The notes under the pieces are model-generated. The model saw only the letters and a program-made list of their open reading frames with translations. It had not been told where the DNA came from and did not search any database. A DNA stretch of 64,000 nt from the NCBI RefSeq assembly GCF_002929335.1, contig NZ_PJIL01000001.1:1-64000 (forward strand), written 5' to 3'. Position numbers and translations under genes: made by a program. The stretch is from Arthrobacter sp. Y81 (GTDB taxonomy: Bacteria > Actinomycetota > Actinomycetes > Actinomycetales > Micrococcaceae). Shown in pieces: positions 42,476 through 50,898 of the stretch. Within the stretch, counting starts at the first letter, position 1, and each line of letters begins with the position of its first letter.

Positions 42476-43401
42476 GGCCGTACCCCGTTGCCGGCCAGGC
42501 TTCCGTACATCTTGAGCACTGATTCCTCCAGGTCGGGTTCCTCGAGCACCAGGTCGGTCAGCTGCAGCCCGGAAAGCACGTGGAGCAGCGGCTGGATGGC
42601 GCCTTCAAGGGTGGCTGAGAGCTCGACGCCGTCGCCCGAGTCCAGCACCTCAAGCCGGGCGATGCCGGGGACCCGGCGGAGCATCGCGCCGGCGTCGTCC
42701 GCGGAAATCCCGGTGGCGCTGAGCCGGACATGCCGCACCGCGCTTTCCCGGAGCCTTGCCACCGAGGCCACGGTGACGATGTGGCCGTCGCGCAGGATGG
42801 CGACCTCATCCGCGGCCTGCTGGACTTCGCTCAGTACATGGGAGCTGAGGAAGATGGTCTGCCCTTTGTCCCGGGACTCCTTCACCATGGCCAGGAATTC
42901 CTGCTGCACGAGAGGGTCCAGGCCGCTGGTGGGCTCGTCTAGCACCAGCAGCTCCGGGTCGTGCATAAAGGCCTGTACGAGCCCCAGCTTCTGCCGGTTG
43001 CCTTTCGACAGCTTGCGTGTGTGCCGGTCCAGGTCGAGATCAAGCCGCTCCGCCAGCGCATCGATGTGGCCGCGCTTCACCGGGCCGCTGATGGCCTCGT
43101 AATGGGACAGGAGTTTTCGTCCCGTGATCCGGCCTTCCAGGAACAGTTCGCCGGGGAGATATCCGATCCGGCGACGAAGCTCCGGTCCTGCCCGACGGGG
43201 GTCCTCGCCCAGCACCCGGGAACTCCCGGACGATGGCCTGATGATGTCCAGCAGGCAGCGCATGGTGGTGGTCTTGCCGGCACCGTTGGGCCCGATCATG
43301 CCAAACACCGTTCCGCGTTCCACCGTGAAGTCGATGCCGTGCAGCACCTCCCGGTTGCCGAATTTCTTGGTCAGTGACTGAACGACTATCGCCTGGCTCA
43401 T
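42472..43401 (-). CDS. ABC exporter ATP-binding protein
   Basis: This 309-residue ATPase has Walker A GPNGAGKTT, a variant signature LSKGNRQKLGLVQAF, Walker B LLVLDEPTSGLDP and switch FLSSHVLSE. The C-terminal 90 residues form the accessory domain common in multidrug exporter ATPases. It overlaps both neighbours by four bases. It forms an exporter with the permease downstream. Confidence 0.9.
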   Translation of the reverse strand: MSQAIVVQSLTKKFGNREVLHGIDFTVERGTVFGMIGPNGAGKTTTMRCLLDIIRPSSGSSRVLGEDPRRAGPELRRRIGYLPGELFLEGRITGRKLLSHYEAISGPVKRGHIDALAERLDLDLDRHTRKLSKGNRQKLGLVQAFMHDPELLVLDEPTSGLDPLVQQEFLAMVKESRDKGQTIFLSSHVLSEVQQAADEVAILRDGHIVTVASVARLRESAVRHVRLSATGISADDAGAMLRRVPGIARLEVLDSGDGVELSATLEGAIQPLLHVLSGLQLTDLVLEEPDLEESVLKMYGSLAGNGVRP

Positions 43402-44147
43402 CGAACTTCCTCCCTGTTCAGCGATCCGGAAGGCTGCGCCCCGGCCCCGGCCCCGGCCCCGGCCCCGGCCCCGGCCCCGGCCTCCGCCGGAGCCTCCGTT
43501 CCGGAAGCCCCCATCGCGGACCGTGCAGCGTCCAGGAAGGCGGTGTCGGTGTAGAACCCGTACGTGTAGAGCTCCAGCGCCGGCACAGTCAGCCGGCGCA
43601 CCGTGTCGGCGCCGAGTCCCGTCGTCCCCAGCGACCTGGCGATGTGCCTGCCAAGCACCAGGATGGCCAGGCTATTGGAAGCGATCACGACGGCGGCGGC
43701 GTGGGGATCGCTGAAGGCACGGACGGTGCCGTGGGCCACGCCGGTTTCCATCAGCTGCGCTGTTTGCCGCACCAGTGCATCGAACAGGCGCTCACCGGCC
43801 TCCGACTGGTCGCTGAGCGCCTGCCGGATGTAGGCGATTTCGTCGTCGTACTGCCCGGGGTCCACAAGGTATTCCGCGAGGAGGTCGCGGGCGCTGGCCG
43901 GATCCGCCTTTTCCTGGCCGCGCCGTGCCACGTCCCCGATGACGAAGTCGTCGCAGGCCAGACGCAGGCCGGCCTTGCTGCCGAAGTGATGGATGACCAG
44001 CCCGGGACTGACACCCGCGGCCGTGGCAACGGCGCGGACGGTGGTGCGTGCGAAGCCGGTGCTGCCAAAGAGCCCGATGGCAGCGTCCCTGATCCGCGCC
44101 CTGGTGCTGCGGTCGTCCCCGCGTGGGTCCGCTGTTGCTGAACGCAT
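43398..44147 (-). CDS. TetR family regulator with Gly-Ala repeat tail
   Basis: This 249-residue protein has a TetR helix-turn-helix (TTVRAVATAAGVSPGLVIHHFG) and a helical ligand domain. The ATG at 44147 (MRSATADPRGDDRST) fits the family; earlier codons cross the operator. The last about 30 residues are unusual: AEAGAGAGAGAGAGAGAQ, encoded by seven exact hexanucleotides. It is the first gene of an operon with an ABC exporter and overlaps it by four bases, so it probably represses the exporter and itself through the paired sites over its start codon. Confidence 0.87.
   Translation of the reverse strand: MRSATADPRGDDRSTRARIRDAAIGLFGSTGFARTTVRAVATAAGVSPGLVIHHFGSKAGLRLACDDFVIGDVARRGQEKADPASARDLLAEYLVDPGQYDDEIAYIRQALSDQSEAGERLFDALVRQTAQLMETGVAHGTVRAFSDPHAAAVVIASNSLAILVLGRHIARSLGTTGLGADTVRRLTVPALELYTYGFYTDTAFLDAARSAMGASGTEAPAEAGAGAGAGAGAGAGAQPSGSLNREEVR
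43439..43480. repeat. (CCCCGG)7 hexanucleotide array
   Basis: Seven exact tandem CCCCGG units (GGGGCC family) lie in the 3' end of the TetR gene and encode alternating Ala and Gly. Copy-number change would keep the frame and alter only tail length. The G-rich strand could form a G-quadruplex. Confidence 0.9.
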
Positions 44148-44172
44148 GTTCAAGATGCTAAACGCCTGTTTA
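44140..44172. promoter_or_regulatory. Paired operator-like sites over the TetR start
   Basis: GAACGCATGTTC (44140-44151) and TAAACGCCTGTTTA (44159-44172) share the pattern (G/A)AACGC-n-TGTT(C/T) with a 19-20-base period. The first includes the start codon. They fit self-repression by the TetR protein. Confidence 0.6.
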
Positions 44173-44278
44173 ACCCCCGGTAAGGGCCATAGGTCCCGGG
44201 GGCCGGGCTGAAGCGGTGCAGGTGTGCCAAGAGCGAAACGCATGGGACATCCCCGGGCGGCTCGCGTACCGTTGACCC

Positions 44279-44692
44279 ATGGCTACCGTAGACATTACAG
44301 GTGAACAGTTCGCAACAACCGTCGAGAACAACGACATCGTCCTCGTTGATTTCTGGGCCGAATGGTGTGGTCCCTGCAAGCAGTTTGGACCAACGTATTC
44401 CGCCGTTTCCGAGAAGCACCCGGACGTCGTCTTCACCAAGGTGGACACCGAAGCGCAACAGCAGTTGGCGGCCGAAGCCGGCATCACGTCCATCCCCACG
44501 CTGATGGCTTTCCGCGAGAAGGTGCTGGTGTTCTCCCAGCCCGGCGCGCTGAACGCCCAGCAGCTGGAACAGGTGGTGGACGCGGTCAAGGCACTGGACA
44601 TGGAGGAAGTCCACGCGCATGTGGCTCGTTCGCAGGCTGAGGCAGCGGCTGCGGCCGGCAAGCAGGACGGCACCCAGATTCCGGAGGCCTAG
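44279..44692 (+). CDS. Thioredoxin
   Basis: This 137-residue thioredoxin has the active site WCGPC with Cys30 and Cys33, then the cis-proline segment SIPTLMAF. A C-terminal extension of about 30 Ala-rich residues (VARSQAEAAAAAGKQDGTQ) goes beyond the usual 105-110 residues. It lacks a signal peptide, so it is cytoplasmic, reducing disulfides with thioredoxin reductase. It is monocistronic, divergent to the TetR operon and convergent with the ABM gene. Confidence 0.92.
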   Translation: MATVDITGEQFATTVENNDIVLVDFWAEWCGPCKQFGPTYSAVSEKHPDVVFTKVDTEAQQQLAAEAGITSIPTLMAFREKVLVFSQPGALNAQQLEQVVDAVKALDMEEVHAHVARSQAEAAAAAGKQDGTQIPEA

Positions 44693-44750
44693 GCTTCCGC
44701 CGGGCGTCAATCGCCTGAGGCTCCACCGCCTAAACGCAGCATTTAAACTC

Positions 44751-44811
44751 CAACGCGGGGTCACTTCCGCCCACGAACCATGGTTCGTACGGGCGGAGTG
44801 ACCCCGCGTTG
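44751..44811. repeat. 61-base palindrome between thioredoxin and ABM genes
   Basis: The outer arms CAACGCGGGGTCAC and complement are perfect. Inner GGGCGGA/TCCGCCC arms continue the stem, and a nested perfect palindrome GAACCATGGTTC (44775-44786) forms the tip. It lies between convergent genes and may terminate both. No second copy is seen in this window. Confidence 0.75.
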
Positions 44812-44833
44812 TTTGTCCGGAAAAGCTGCGGGA

Positions 44834-45112
44834 CTACAGCCGTTCGAGCTGGACGGGCTCGGCCAGCAGGGCGCTCAGCGATTCGTTCAGGTCCTGGACG
44901 GCGGTGCCCTTGGAATGCTTGTCAAGGTCCTCTTCGGAAGCCCACTGTTCGGTGAGCACCAGCTTGTCCTCGGTGGCCTCCGTCAGTTCGTACCGGATGC
45001 AGCCGGGTTCGTTGACCACCTCGTCGATCGCGATTTCGAGGGCGAGCTTCACGCGGAAGAATTCGCCGTCGTTGGGGATGAACGTTGCCTGCAGGTCAAT
45101 GGGTGCACTCAT
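44834..45112 (-). CDS. Putative quinol monooxygenase (ABM domain)
   Basis: This 92-residue protein has the ABM/YgiN pattern: LQATFIPNDGEFFRVKLALE, NEPGCIRYELTEATEDKLVL and EQWASEEDLDKHSKGTAVQD. The His in the last motif is typical of the YgiN group. The ATG at 45112 begins MSAPIDLQ; the long frame upstream is antisense to the acyl-CoA synthetase and not real. It is divergent to that synthetase. Substrate unknown. Confidence 0.85.
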   Translation of the reverse strand: MSAPIDLQATFIPNDGEFFRVKLALEIAIDEVVNEPGCIRYELTEATEDKLVLTEQWASEEDLDKHSKGTAVQDLNESLSALLAEPVQLERL

Positions 45113-45214
45113 GCTTTTCACAATAGCGGCCCGCCCTTGCCGGTTCCGAAATATTTTGTAGGGCTTCCTAGTTTTACGCTTCTCTTGCCAGTGGTCTGTT
45201 GGTAGCGTGCCAGC

Positions 45215-46891
45215 ATGCGCGCTTATACAGCCGGGGACACTGACGTCCCGCTGCTCGAAGAGACCATCGGACAGAATTTCGAGCGGATCGTGGCCCGGTT
45301 CCCGTTCCACGACGCCCTGATCGAGGCTGCTCCGGTTCCCGGCGCGGATGCCCGCCGCTGGAGCTACACAAAACTGAACGACGACGTCGACAGGCTGGCC
45401 CGGGCGCTGCTCGCCCTCGGCGTCGGCACAGGGGAGCGGATTGGCATCTGGAGCCCCAACTGTGCGGAGTGGACCATCATGCAGTACGCCACAGCCAAGA
45501 TCGGCGCCATCCTGGTCAATGTGAATCCGGCTTACCGGAGCCATGAGCTGGAGTTTGTGGTGAAGCAGAACGGCATGCGCATGCTTGTCACGGCGCCGTC
45601 GGACCGGAGCAGCGACTACACCGGGATGGCCCGGCAGGCCCTCGCCGAATGCCCTGAGCTGAAGGAACTGGTGTTCCTCCCGGATGGCGGCCAGCCGCAG
45701 CTGCAGGCAGGTGACCCGGAAACGGACGCCGAACTCACCTACGCCGAGCTGCTCAAGCGGGCAGACGACGTCGGACATTCCGTCCTGAAGGCCCGCCTGG
45801 CGGGGCTGGATCCGCACGATCCCATCAACCTGCAGTACACCTCGGGCACCACCGGCTTCCCCAAAGGCGCCACGCTCACGCACCGCAACATCCTGAACAA
45901 CGGCTATTCCATCGGCGAGCTGCTGGGGTACACGGAACACGACCGCGTGGTGATCCCGGTGCCGTTCTACCACTGCTTCGGGATGGTCATCGGAAACCTG
46001 AACGCCCTGAGCCACGGCGCCGCCACGATCATTCCGGGGCGGTCCTTCACTCCTGCGGCGGCCCTGGAGGCGGTCCAGGATTTTGGCGGGACATCGTTGT
46101 ATGGCGTGCCCACCATGTTCATTGCCGAGCTGGCACTGCCGGACTTCGCGTCCTACGACCTGTCCACGCTGCGGACCGGCGTTATGGCAGGATCGCTGTG
46201 TCCCATCGAGGTGATGAACCGGGTCATCTCGGAGATGAACATGAGGGATGTGGCCATTTGCTACGGCATGACGGAAACGTCCCCGGTATCCACCATGACC
46301 CGCGACGGTGACACCATGCAGCACCGCACCGAGACCGTGGGGCGGACCATGCCGCAGCTGGAGAGCCAGGTGGTGGACCCTGTGACAGGCAGTGTGTTGG
46401 AGCGCGGCGATATCGGCGAGCTGTGCACGCGCGGTTACAGCGTGATGCAGGGGTATTGGGACCAGCCGGACAAGACCGCCGAAGCGATCGACGCTGACGG
46501 CTGGATGCACACCGGCGACCTGGCCCGCATGGATGCCGACGGCTACGTGGTGATCGAAGGCCGGATCAAGGACATGGTGATCCGCGGCGGGGAGAACATC
46601 TACCCGCGCGAGATCGAGGAGTTCCTCTACATGCACCCCTCGATCCAGGACGTGCAGGTGATCGGAGTCCCGGATGCCAAGTACGGCGAGGAGCTGATGG
46701 CATGCATCATCCTCAAGCCCGGCGCCGAGCCGCTGGACGCCGCCGCCGTCGCCGAGTTCTGCCGGGGGCAGCTGGCCCACTACAAGATCCCGCGGTATGT
46801 GGACGTCCGCGAAAGCTTCCCGATGACGGTCTCGGGGAAAATCCGCAAGGTGGAAATGCGCAAGGAAGCCGTGGTCCGGCTGGGACTCTGA
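45215..46891 (+). CDS. AMP-dependent fatty-acyl-CoA synthetase
   Basis: This 558-residue enzyme of the ANL superfamily has the P-loop LQYTSGTTGFPKGATLTH and A5 YGMTETSPVS. The A7 motif is HTGDLARMDADGYVVIEGR, and the catalytic lysine lies in VSGKIRKVEMRKE near the C-terminus. It activates a carboxylic acid with ATP and CoA. The sequence type (VNVNPAYRSHELEFVVKQNG) matches the FadD3/AMP-binding medium-chain or branched-acid group. It is monocistronic and faces an ABC exporter operon on the other strand. Confidence 0.92.
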   Translation: MRAYTAGDTDVPLLEETIGQNFERIVARFPFHDALIEAAPVPGADARRWSYTKLNDDVDRLARALLALGVGTGERIGIWSPNCAEWTIMQYATAKIGAILVNVNPAYRSHELEFVVKQNGMRMLVTAPSDRSSDYTGMARQALAECPELKELVFLPDGGQPQLQAGDPETDAELTYAELLKRADDVGHSVLKARLAGLDPHDPINLQYTSGTTGFPKGATLTHRNILNNGYSIGELLGYTEHDRVVIPVPFYHCFGMVIGNLNALSHGAATIIPGRSFTPAAALEAVQDFGGTSLYGVPTMFIAELALPDFASYDLSTLRTGVMAGSLCPIEVMNRVISEMNMRDVAICYGMTETSPVSTMTRDGDTMQHRTETVGRTMPQLESQVVDPVTGSVLERGDIGELCTRGYSVMQGYWDQPDKTAEAIDADGWMHTGDLARMDADGYVVIEGRIKDMVIRGGENIYPREIEEFLYMHPSIQDVQVIGVPDAKYGEELMACIILKPGAEPLDAAAVAEFCRGQLAHYKIPRYVDVRESFPMTVSGKIRKVEMRKEAVVRLGL

Positions 46892-46904
46892 CAGCCGGCG
46901 GCCC

Positions 46905-47711
46905 CTACCTGATGTTGCGGTTGATGGCCCGGATACCAACCACGAGTCCGACGGCGGCCGTCACCGACGCGGCCAGGAGGCCCAGGAGTGTATCGCTGCC
47001 GATGTTCCCCGCGAACAGTTCCCGCTCGGCATTGACCAGGTAGGTCAGGGGATTGAACCAGCTTGCGGTCTTCATCCAGTCCGGACCGGCTTCAATGGGG
47101 AGCATGATGCCGGACAGGATCATCAGCGGGAAAAGCAGGGTCTGCTGCACTCCCCAGAAGATCCACTCCTTGTTCTGCGACACGAGGGCAAGGGCATAGG
47201 AGAGCGCACCGAGTCCGATGCCGAAGATGCCCAGGATGACCAGCCCGAACAGCACGTGCAGCGGGTAGAAGACGAAGCCGAACGGGATGCAGACAAGGGC
47301 GATGAGCAGCCCTTGCACCACCAGCGGCGCCCACTCCTTCAGCGCCCGCCCGATCATCAGCGAGGAGCGGGACAGCGGTGTGGCCAGGATCCGCTCGTAG
47401 GAGCCGGTCATCAGCTCGTACTGCAGGTTGGACCCGGTCATGGACGTGCCGAACAGGGCGATCATGACCACGACGCCGGGCAGGAACCACTGCAGCGTGG
47501 ACTGCCCGCCGAAGGCCGGGGCTCCCACTGCTGACCCGAGCAGCGGGCCGAAGAGGCCCAGGAAGACGAGCGGCTGGATCAGCGAAAAGATCAGCGAAAA
47601 CGGGTCCCGCAGCGGCAGCAGCATCTCGCGCCAGAACACATACCTTGTGTCGTGGAGGACCTGGATCAGGCCCGGTTTCTTCGCGACGTCCCGGACATCC
47701 TGGACACTCAT
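46905..47711 (-). CDS. ABC-2 exporter permease, DrrB-like
   Basis: This 268-residue membrane protein has six helices. ELMTGSYERILATPLSRSSL is the conserved cytoplasmic segment of daunorubicin-type permeases, and the N-terminus has YVFWREMLLPLRDPFSLIFS. Its start overlaps the upstream ATPase stop by one base. With the ATPase it forms a drug or lipid exporter. Its stop lies 13 bases from the end of the convergent acyl-CoA synthetase gene. Confidence 0.88.
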   Translation of the reverse strand: MSVQDVRDVAKKPGLIQVLHDTRYVFWREMLLPLRDPFSLIFSLIQPLVFLGLFGPLLGSAVGAPAFGGQSTLQWFLPGVVVMIALFGTSMTGSNLQYELMTGSYERILATPLSRSSLMIGRALKEWAPLVVQGLLIALVCIPFGFVFYPLHVLFGLVILGIFGIGLGALSYALALVSQNKEWIFWGVQQTLLFPLMILSGIMLPIEAGPDWMKTASWFNPLTYLVNAERELFAGNIGSDTLLGLLAASVTAAVGLVVGIRAINRNIR

Positions 47712-48679
47712 CAGCGGTCCGCTCCTTCCCTGAGGTTGCGGCCGGTCAGCTCAAGGAACACATCGTCCAGGGTGGGCGGTTTCAGTTCCAGGGACTGGGC
47801 GGGAGCGCCGGCGTCGTTCATTTCCTTGAGCAGCGCGGGCGCCAGCCGTGCGCCTTCCGGGAGCCGCAGGCGGAAGCTGACCAAGCCGTCGTGCGTGTTT
47901 TCCTGGACCTCACCGCCCGCTGCTGCCCGTCCCAGCAGCCCGCGCACGCCCGGGGCCGACTCCGCTGCAACCTCAACGGCCAGCAGATCGCCGGCCAGGT
48001 TGGCCTTGAGGCGGGCCGCGGTGTCGTCGGCGATGATCCGGCCGTGGTCGATGACAATCACCCGCTCGGACATGGAATCCGCCTCGTCCATGTAGTGCGT
48101 GGTGAGGACGATGGTGGTTCCGTGCTCGGCGCGCATCCGCATGATGTGTTCCCACAGGTTGGCCCGGTTCTGCGGGTCCATGCCGGTGGAGGGTTCGTCC
48201 AGGAAGAGCAGCCGCGGTGAGTGCATGAGGCCCAGGGCAACATCCATCCTGCGCCGCTGCCCTCCGGAAAGTTTGATGACCGTGCGTTTGGCGAGGTTGG
48301 TCAGGTCGAGGGACTTCAGTAGTTCCTGGGCGCGGGCGGCGGCATCCGTGGTGTTCATTCCGTAGAAACGGCCCTGCATCATCATTTCGTCGATCACCCT
48401 GAAGCTGTGGCCGCCGCCGTTACCCTGGCCGATGTAGCCGATCCGGGCGCGCACGCCGGCGGGGTCCACCGAGACGTCCACGCCGGCAACCGTGGCGGTG
48501 CCGGAGGTGGGCCGGAGCAGCGTGGTCAGCATCCGCAGCGTGGTGGACTTGCCGGCGCCGTTCGGGCCGAGGAATGCCACGAGTTCGCCCGGGGCGACGT
48601 CGATGTCGACGCCCTTGACGGCCTCGACCGTTTCCTTCTTGACCGTGAAGTTCTTGGTGAGTTTCCGGGTGTGGATCAC
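47711..48679 (-). CDS. ABC exporter ATP-binding protein, DrrA-like
   Basis: This 322-residue ATPase has Walker A GPNGAGKSTT, signature LSGGQRRRMDVALGL, Walker B LLFLDEPSTGMDP and switch VLTTHYMDEA. The C-terminal domain ends ELKPPTLDDVFLELTGRNLR, a DrrA hallmark. GTG at 48679 follows GGAG at five bases and begins the conserved VIHTRKLTKNF; earlier starts are less likely. It pairs with the permease downstream. Confidence 0.92.
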   Translation of the reverse strand: MIHTRKLTKNFTVKKETVEAVKGVDIDVAPGELVAFLGPNGAGKSTTLRMLTTLLRPTSGTATVAGVDVSVDPAGVRARIGYIGQGNGGGHSFRVIDEMMMQGRFYGMNTTDAAARAQELLKSLDLTNLAKRTVIKLSGGQRRRMDVALGLMHSPRLLFLDEPSTGMDPQNRANLWEHIMRMRAEHGTTIVLTTHYMDEADSMSERVIVIDHGRIIADDTAARLKANLAGDLLAVEVAAESAPGVRGLLGRAAAGGEVQENTHDGLVSFRLRLPEGARLAPALLKEMNDAGAPAQSLELKPPTLDDVFLELTGRNLREGADR

Positions 48680-48823
48680 TGCGCGCTCCAGGATGCGGAT
48701 CACTGGCGTTCTGGCTGCCGGACGCCATGCCGCCACGCTATACCCGGCCGGCGGGGGCGTCCACAGGATCAGGGACAGCTTCGGTCCGCGATGGAGGGGC
48801 GGGTGTGCCCAAGATCAGGGCCG

Positions 48824-48840
48824 CAAGTGTCCGTTCGCGC
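48824..48840. repeat. Half copy of a family C-like palindrome
   Basis: CAAGTGTCCGTTCGCGC matches the right arm of the 25122-25177 element with one change. Its partner arm is missing. It lies eight bases beyond the AlkA stop. Confidence 0.6.
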
Positions 48841-48848
48841 CCAAATAC

Positions 48849-49829
48849 CTAGTGCCGGCGGTGGTCCTGGATGGTCATGCGCGGGCCGAACGTGGGTTTC
48901 CGGAAACCGCTGAGGCCGATCATCCGTACCACCCGCTGCCGGTGACCCTGCCACGGCGCCAGCAGCTGCAGCATCCCGGCATCGTCCGTCCGCCGGCCGG
49001 TCAGCGCGGCGCCCACGTACGCGGCCAGATGGTAGTCGCCCACCGCGATGGAGTCCGGGCAGCCGTGCGTGCGCTGGACCACCTCCGCCGTCGTCCAGAT
49101 GCCGATGCCGGGGATGGTCTGCATCTTGGCGGATGCCTCCGCGGCCGTGAGCCCCGCCAGGCGCTCAAGGGCGACGGCGGAACGCAAAGCCCGCATGACA
49201 GTTGCCGAGCGCTGCGGTCCCACGCCGGCCTTGTGCCATTCCCAGGAGGGGATCCGCAGCCACTGCTCAGGAGTGGGCTGAACCAGCAGCCCGGCCGGCG
49301 CGGCCGTACCGGCGGCGGGGGCCGCCGTGCCAAAGCGGTACATCAGGTAGCGGTAGCCCCGCCGGGCTTCGATGACGGTGACCTTCTGCTCGAGGATGGT
49401 AGGCACCAGGGAATCGACTATCCGGCCGGTGGACGGGAGCCGCAGGGCAAGGTTCCGGCGCCGGGCTTCCACCACCATCCGGGGGAGCGTGGCGTGGAAC
49501 TCGGGGCAGTCAAAGCCGGACCAGTCGTCCCCGCTGCCCAGCAGCCGCGGCGCCGTCGAGATGGCGTCCCCGGACCCGGACCCCCAGGCCTGCACGTCCA
49601 CGTCCGGTTCGCGGGGGTCCCCGGAAACGGTGAGGCGCAGCGTTGCCGGGCCATCCGGCGTAGTAAATGACATCCAGACACCATCGGGCCGGGAGGCGAA
49701 GGCCGGATCACCGTTGCCGCGCATCAGCGTGCCGAGGGTCTGCAGGAGATTGAAGGGACCGCCCGGATGCCACCGCAGCGAGGCGTCAGCCGCGGCGGCG
49801 AGGCCAGCAGGGACGTCGGTGATGGTCAT
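48849..49829 (-). CDS. DNA-3-methyladenine glycosylase, AlkA-like (HhH-GPD)
   Basis: This 326-residue protein has the helix-hairpin-helix KMQTIPGIGIWTTAEVV (about residues 235-251) and the catalytic aspartate Asp265 in IAVGDYHLAAYVG, the HhH-GPD arrangement. The N-terminal 120 residues form the AlkA-type domain. It removes alkylated purines from DNA. The ATG at 49829 is the start of the conserved part (MTITDVPAGLAAA). A Cys cluster of the Nth type is absent, which argues for AlkA rather than endonuclease III. Confidence 0.88.
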   Translation of the reverse strand: MTITDVPAGLAAAADASLRWHPGGPFNLLQTLGTLMRGNGDPAFASRPDGVWMSFTTPDGPATLRLTVSGDPREPDVDVQAWGSGSGDAISTAPRLLGSGDDWSGFDCPEFHATLPRMVVEARRRNLALRLPSTGRIVDSLVPTILEQKVTVIEARRGYRYLMYRFGTAAPAAGTAAPAGLLVQPTPEQWLRIPSWEWHKAGVGPQRSATVMRALRSAVALERLAGLTAAEASAKMQTIPGIGIWTTAEVVQRTHGCPDSIAVGDYHLAAYVGAALTGRRTDDAGMLQLLAPWQGHRQRVVRMIGLSGFRKPTFGPRMTIQDHRRH

Positions 49830-50018
49830 GCGTCTATCGTCCCACGCAGGGCTGACACAGCCCCCAGCGGCAGGCCGCCCCGGCATCGCCTGCACGGCCT
49901 GTAGCCCGGTGGACCGGCAAGGCCAAAGGGCCCTGATTGGCTCCGGCCTGCGGGACTAGAATTTGCGTGTGGCGCGGTAGATCCGTGCCCTCCACCCCCA
50001 TTTTGTCAGGAGCGCACA

Positions 50019-50450
50019 ATGGCTGGAATCGTACATTTTGAAATCCCGGCGGACGATCAGGGACGGGCCACCGAGTTCTACAAAGCGGCCTTCGACTGGA
50101 CAATCAACCCGATGCCCGAGATGGACTACAACATGGTCCTCACCACCCCGAGTGATGAAACAACCGGAATGCCCAAGGAACCCGGGGCGATCAACGGCGG
50201 ACTGTTCGCCAGGGAAGGGGAACTGAAGACCCCCATCATCACCGTTGATGTCGAGGACATCGACGCCTCGCTCGCGCGGATCGAATCGCTGGGCGGAGCC
50301 GTAGTCAAACCCAAGGATGCCATCCCCGGAATGGGTTTCTACGCCTATTTCCGGGACCCCGAGGGCAACGTCCTGGGGCTGTGGCAGAACGCTGACGCCG
50401 GGGGAGCGGGCGTCAGCCCGGAATCCGCGGCAAACGACATCGGCGCGTAG
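50019..50450 (+). CDS. VOC (glyoxalase/bleomycin resistance) family protein
   Basis: This 143-residue protein has the VOC beta-alpha-beta-beta-beta pattern. MAGIVHFEIPADDQGRATEF is the first unit, with a metal-type His, and MGFYAYFRDPEGNVLGLWQN is the closing strand pair with the acidic ligand region. AGGAGCGCACA precedes the ATG. The substrate and metal are unknown. It is monocistronic. Confidence 0.87.
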   Translation: MAGIVHFEIPADDQGRATEFYKAAFDWTINPMPEMDYNMVLTTPSDETTGMPKEPGAINGGLFAREGELKTPIITVDVEDIDASLARIESLGGAVVKPKDAIPGMGFYAYFRDPEGNVLGLWQNADAGGAGVSPESAANDIGA

Positions 50451-50482
50451 GCCGGGGCCCGGGCAGCCCTTCTGCCCCGGGA

Positions 50483-50794
50483 TCAGTCCATCCCTGAAGC
50501 CACCCACAGCGCCACGACGGCCAGGGGAACCGTCAGCGCTGCGGCCGCCAGGCCCGCGAGGGCGAATCCGCCCCACTTGATCCGGACGTTCAGGGCACGG
50601 AGCCGCTCGTGCCAGAGCAGCGTGGCCAGGGACATAGCCAGGACGAAGGACAGGACCGGAATGGTGCGGCCGGCCAGTTCCGCGAAGGCAGGCACAGGCA
50701 GCGCACCCAGGGCCAGGGCCCCCACGCCGGCCACGAGCGTGATCCCCGGCAGGAGGTAACTCCGTCTCTTCGTCAACCACGCGAACCGCTGCAC
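50483..50794 (-). CDS. Small membrane protein, possibly a remnant of an SLC13/ArsB-like permease
   Basis: This 103-residue protein has three hydrophobic segments (about 13-35, 42-62 and 74-98). AELAGRTIPVLSFVLAMSLA resembles the early part of ArsB/SLC13-type permeases, which are several times longer. The rest diverges. It could be a true small membrane protein or a decayed fragment. There is no clear ribosome site. It is divergent to the cystathionine beta-synthase gene, 104 bases away. Confidence 0.5.
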   Translation of the reverse strand: MQRFAWLTKRRSYLLPGITLVAGVGALALGALPVPAFAELAGRTIPVLSFVLAMSLATLLWHERLRALNVRIKWGGFALAGLAAAALTVPLAVVALWVASGMD

Positions 50795-50898
50795 CGCCCA
50801 ATCGTCCCACCCGTCCCGGCCTGTGCCCGCGCGGCACGCACCGGCGGGGCGGGCCGCCGAGGCAAGGGGTGCAGGTCCGAGACGGTAACTTTGTACCT

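Noticed and set aside
44834..46939. 701-residue minus-strand frame extending upstream of the ABM gene
   Set aside because: Only the last 92 residues match a family; the rest is antisense to the acyl-CoA synthetase.
50795..50898. SAM or other sulfur riboswitch upstream of cystathionine beta-synthase
   Set aside because: The start looks leaderless, and the spacer is too short for a known riboswitch.
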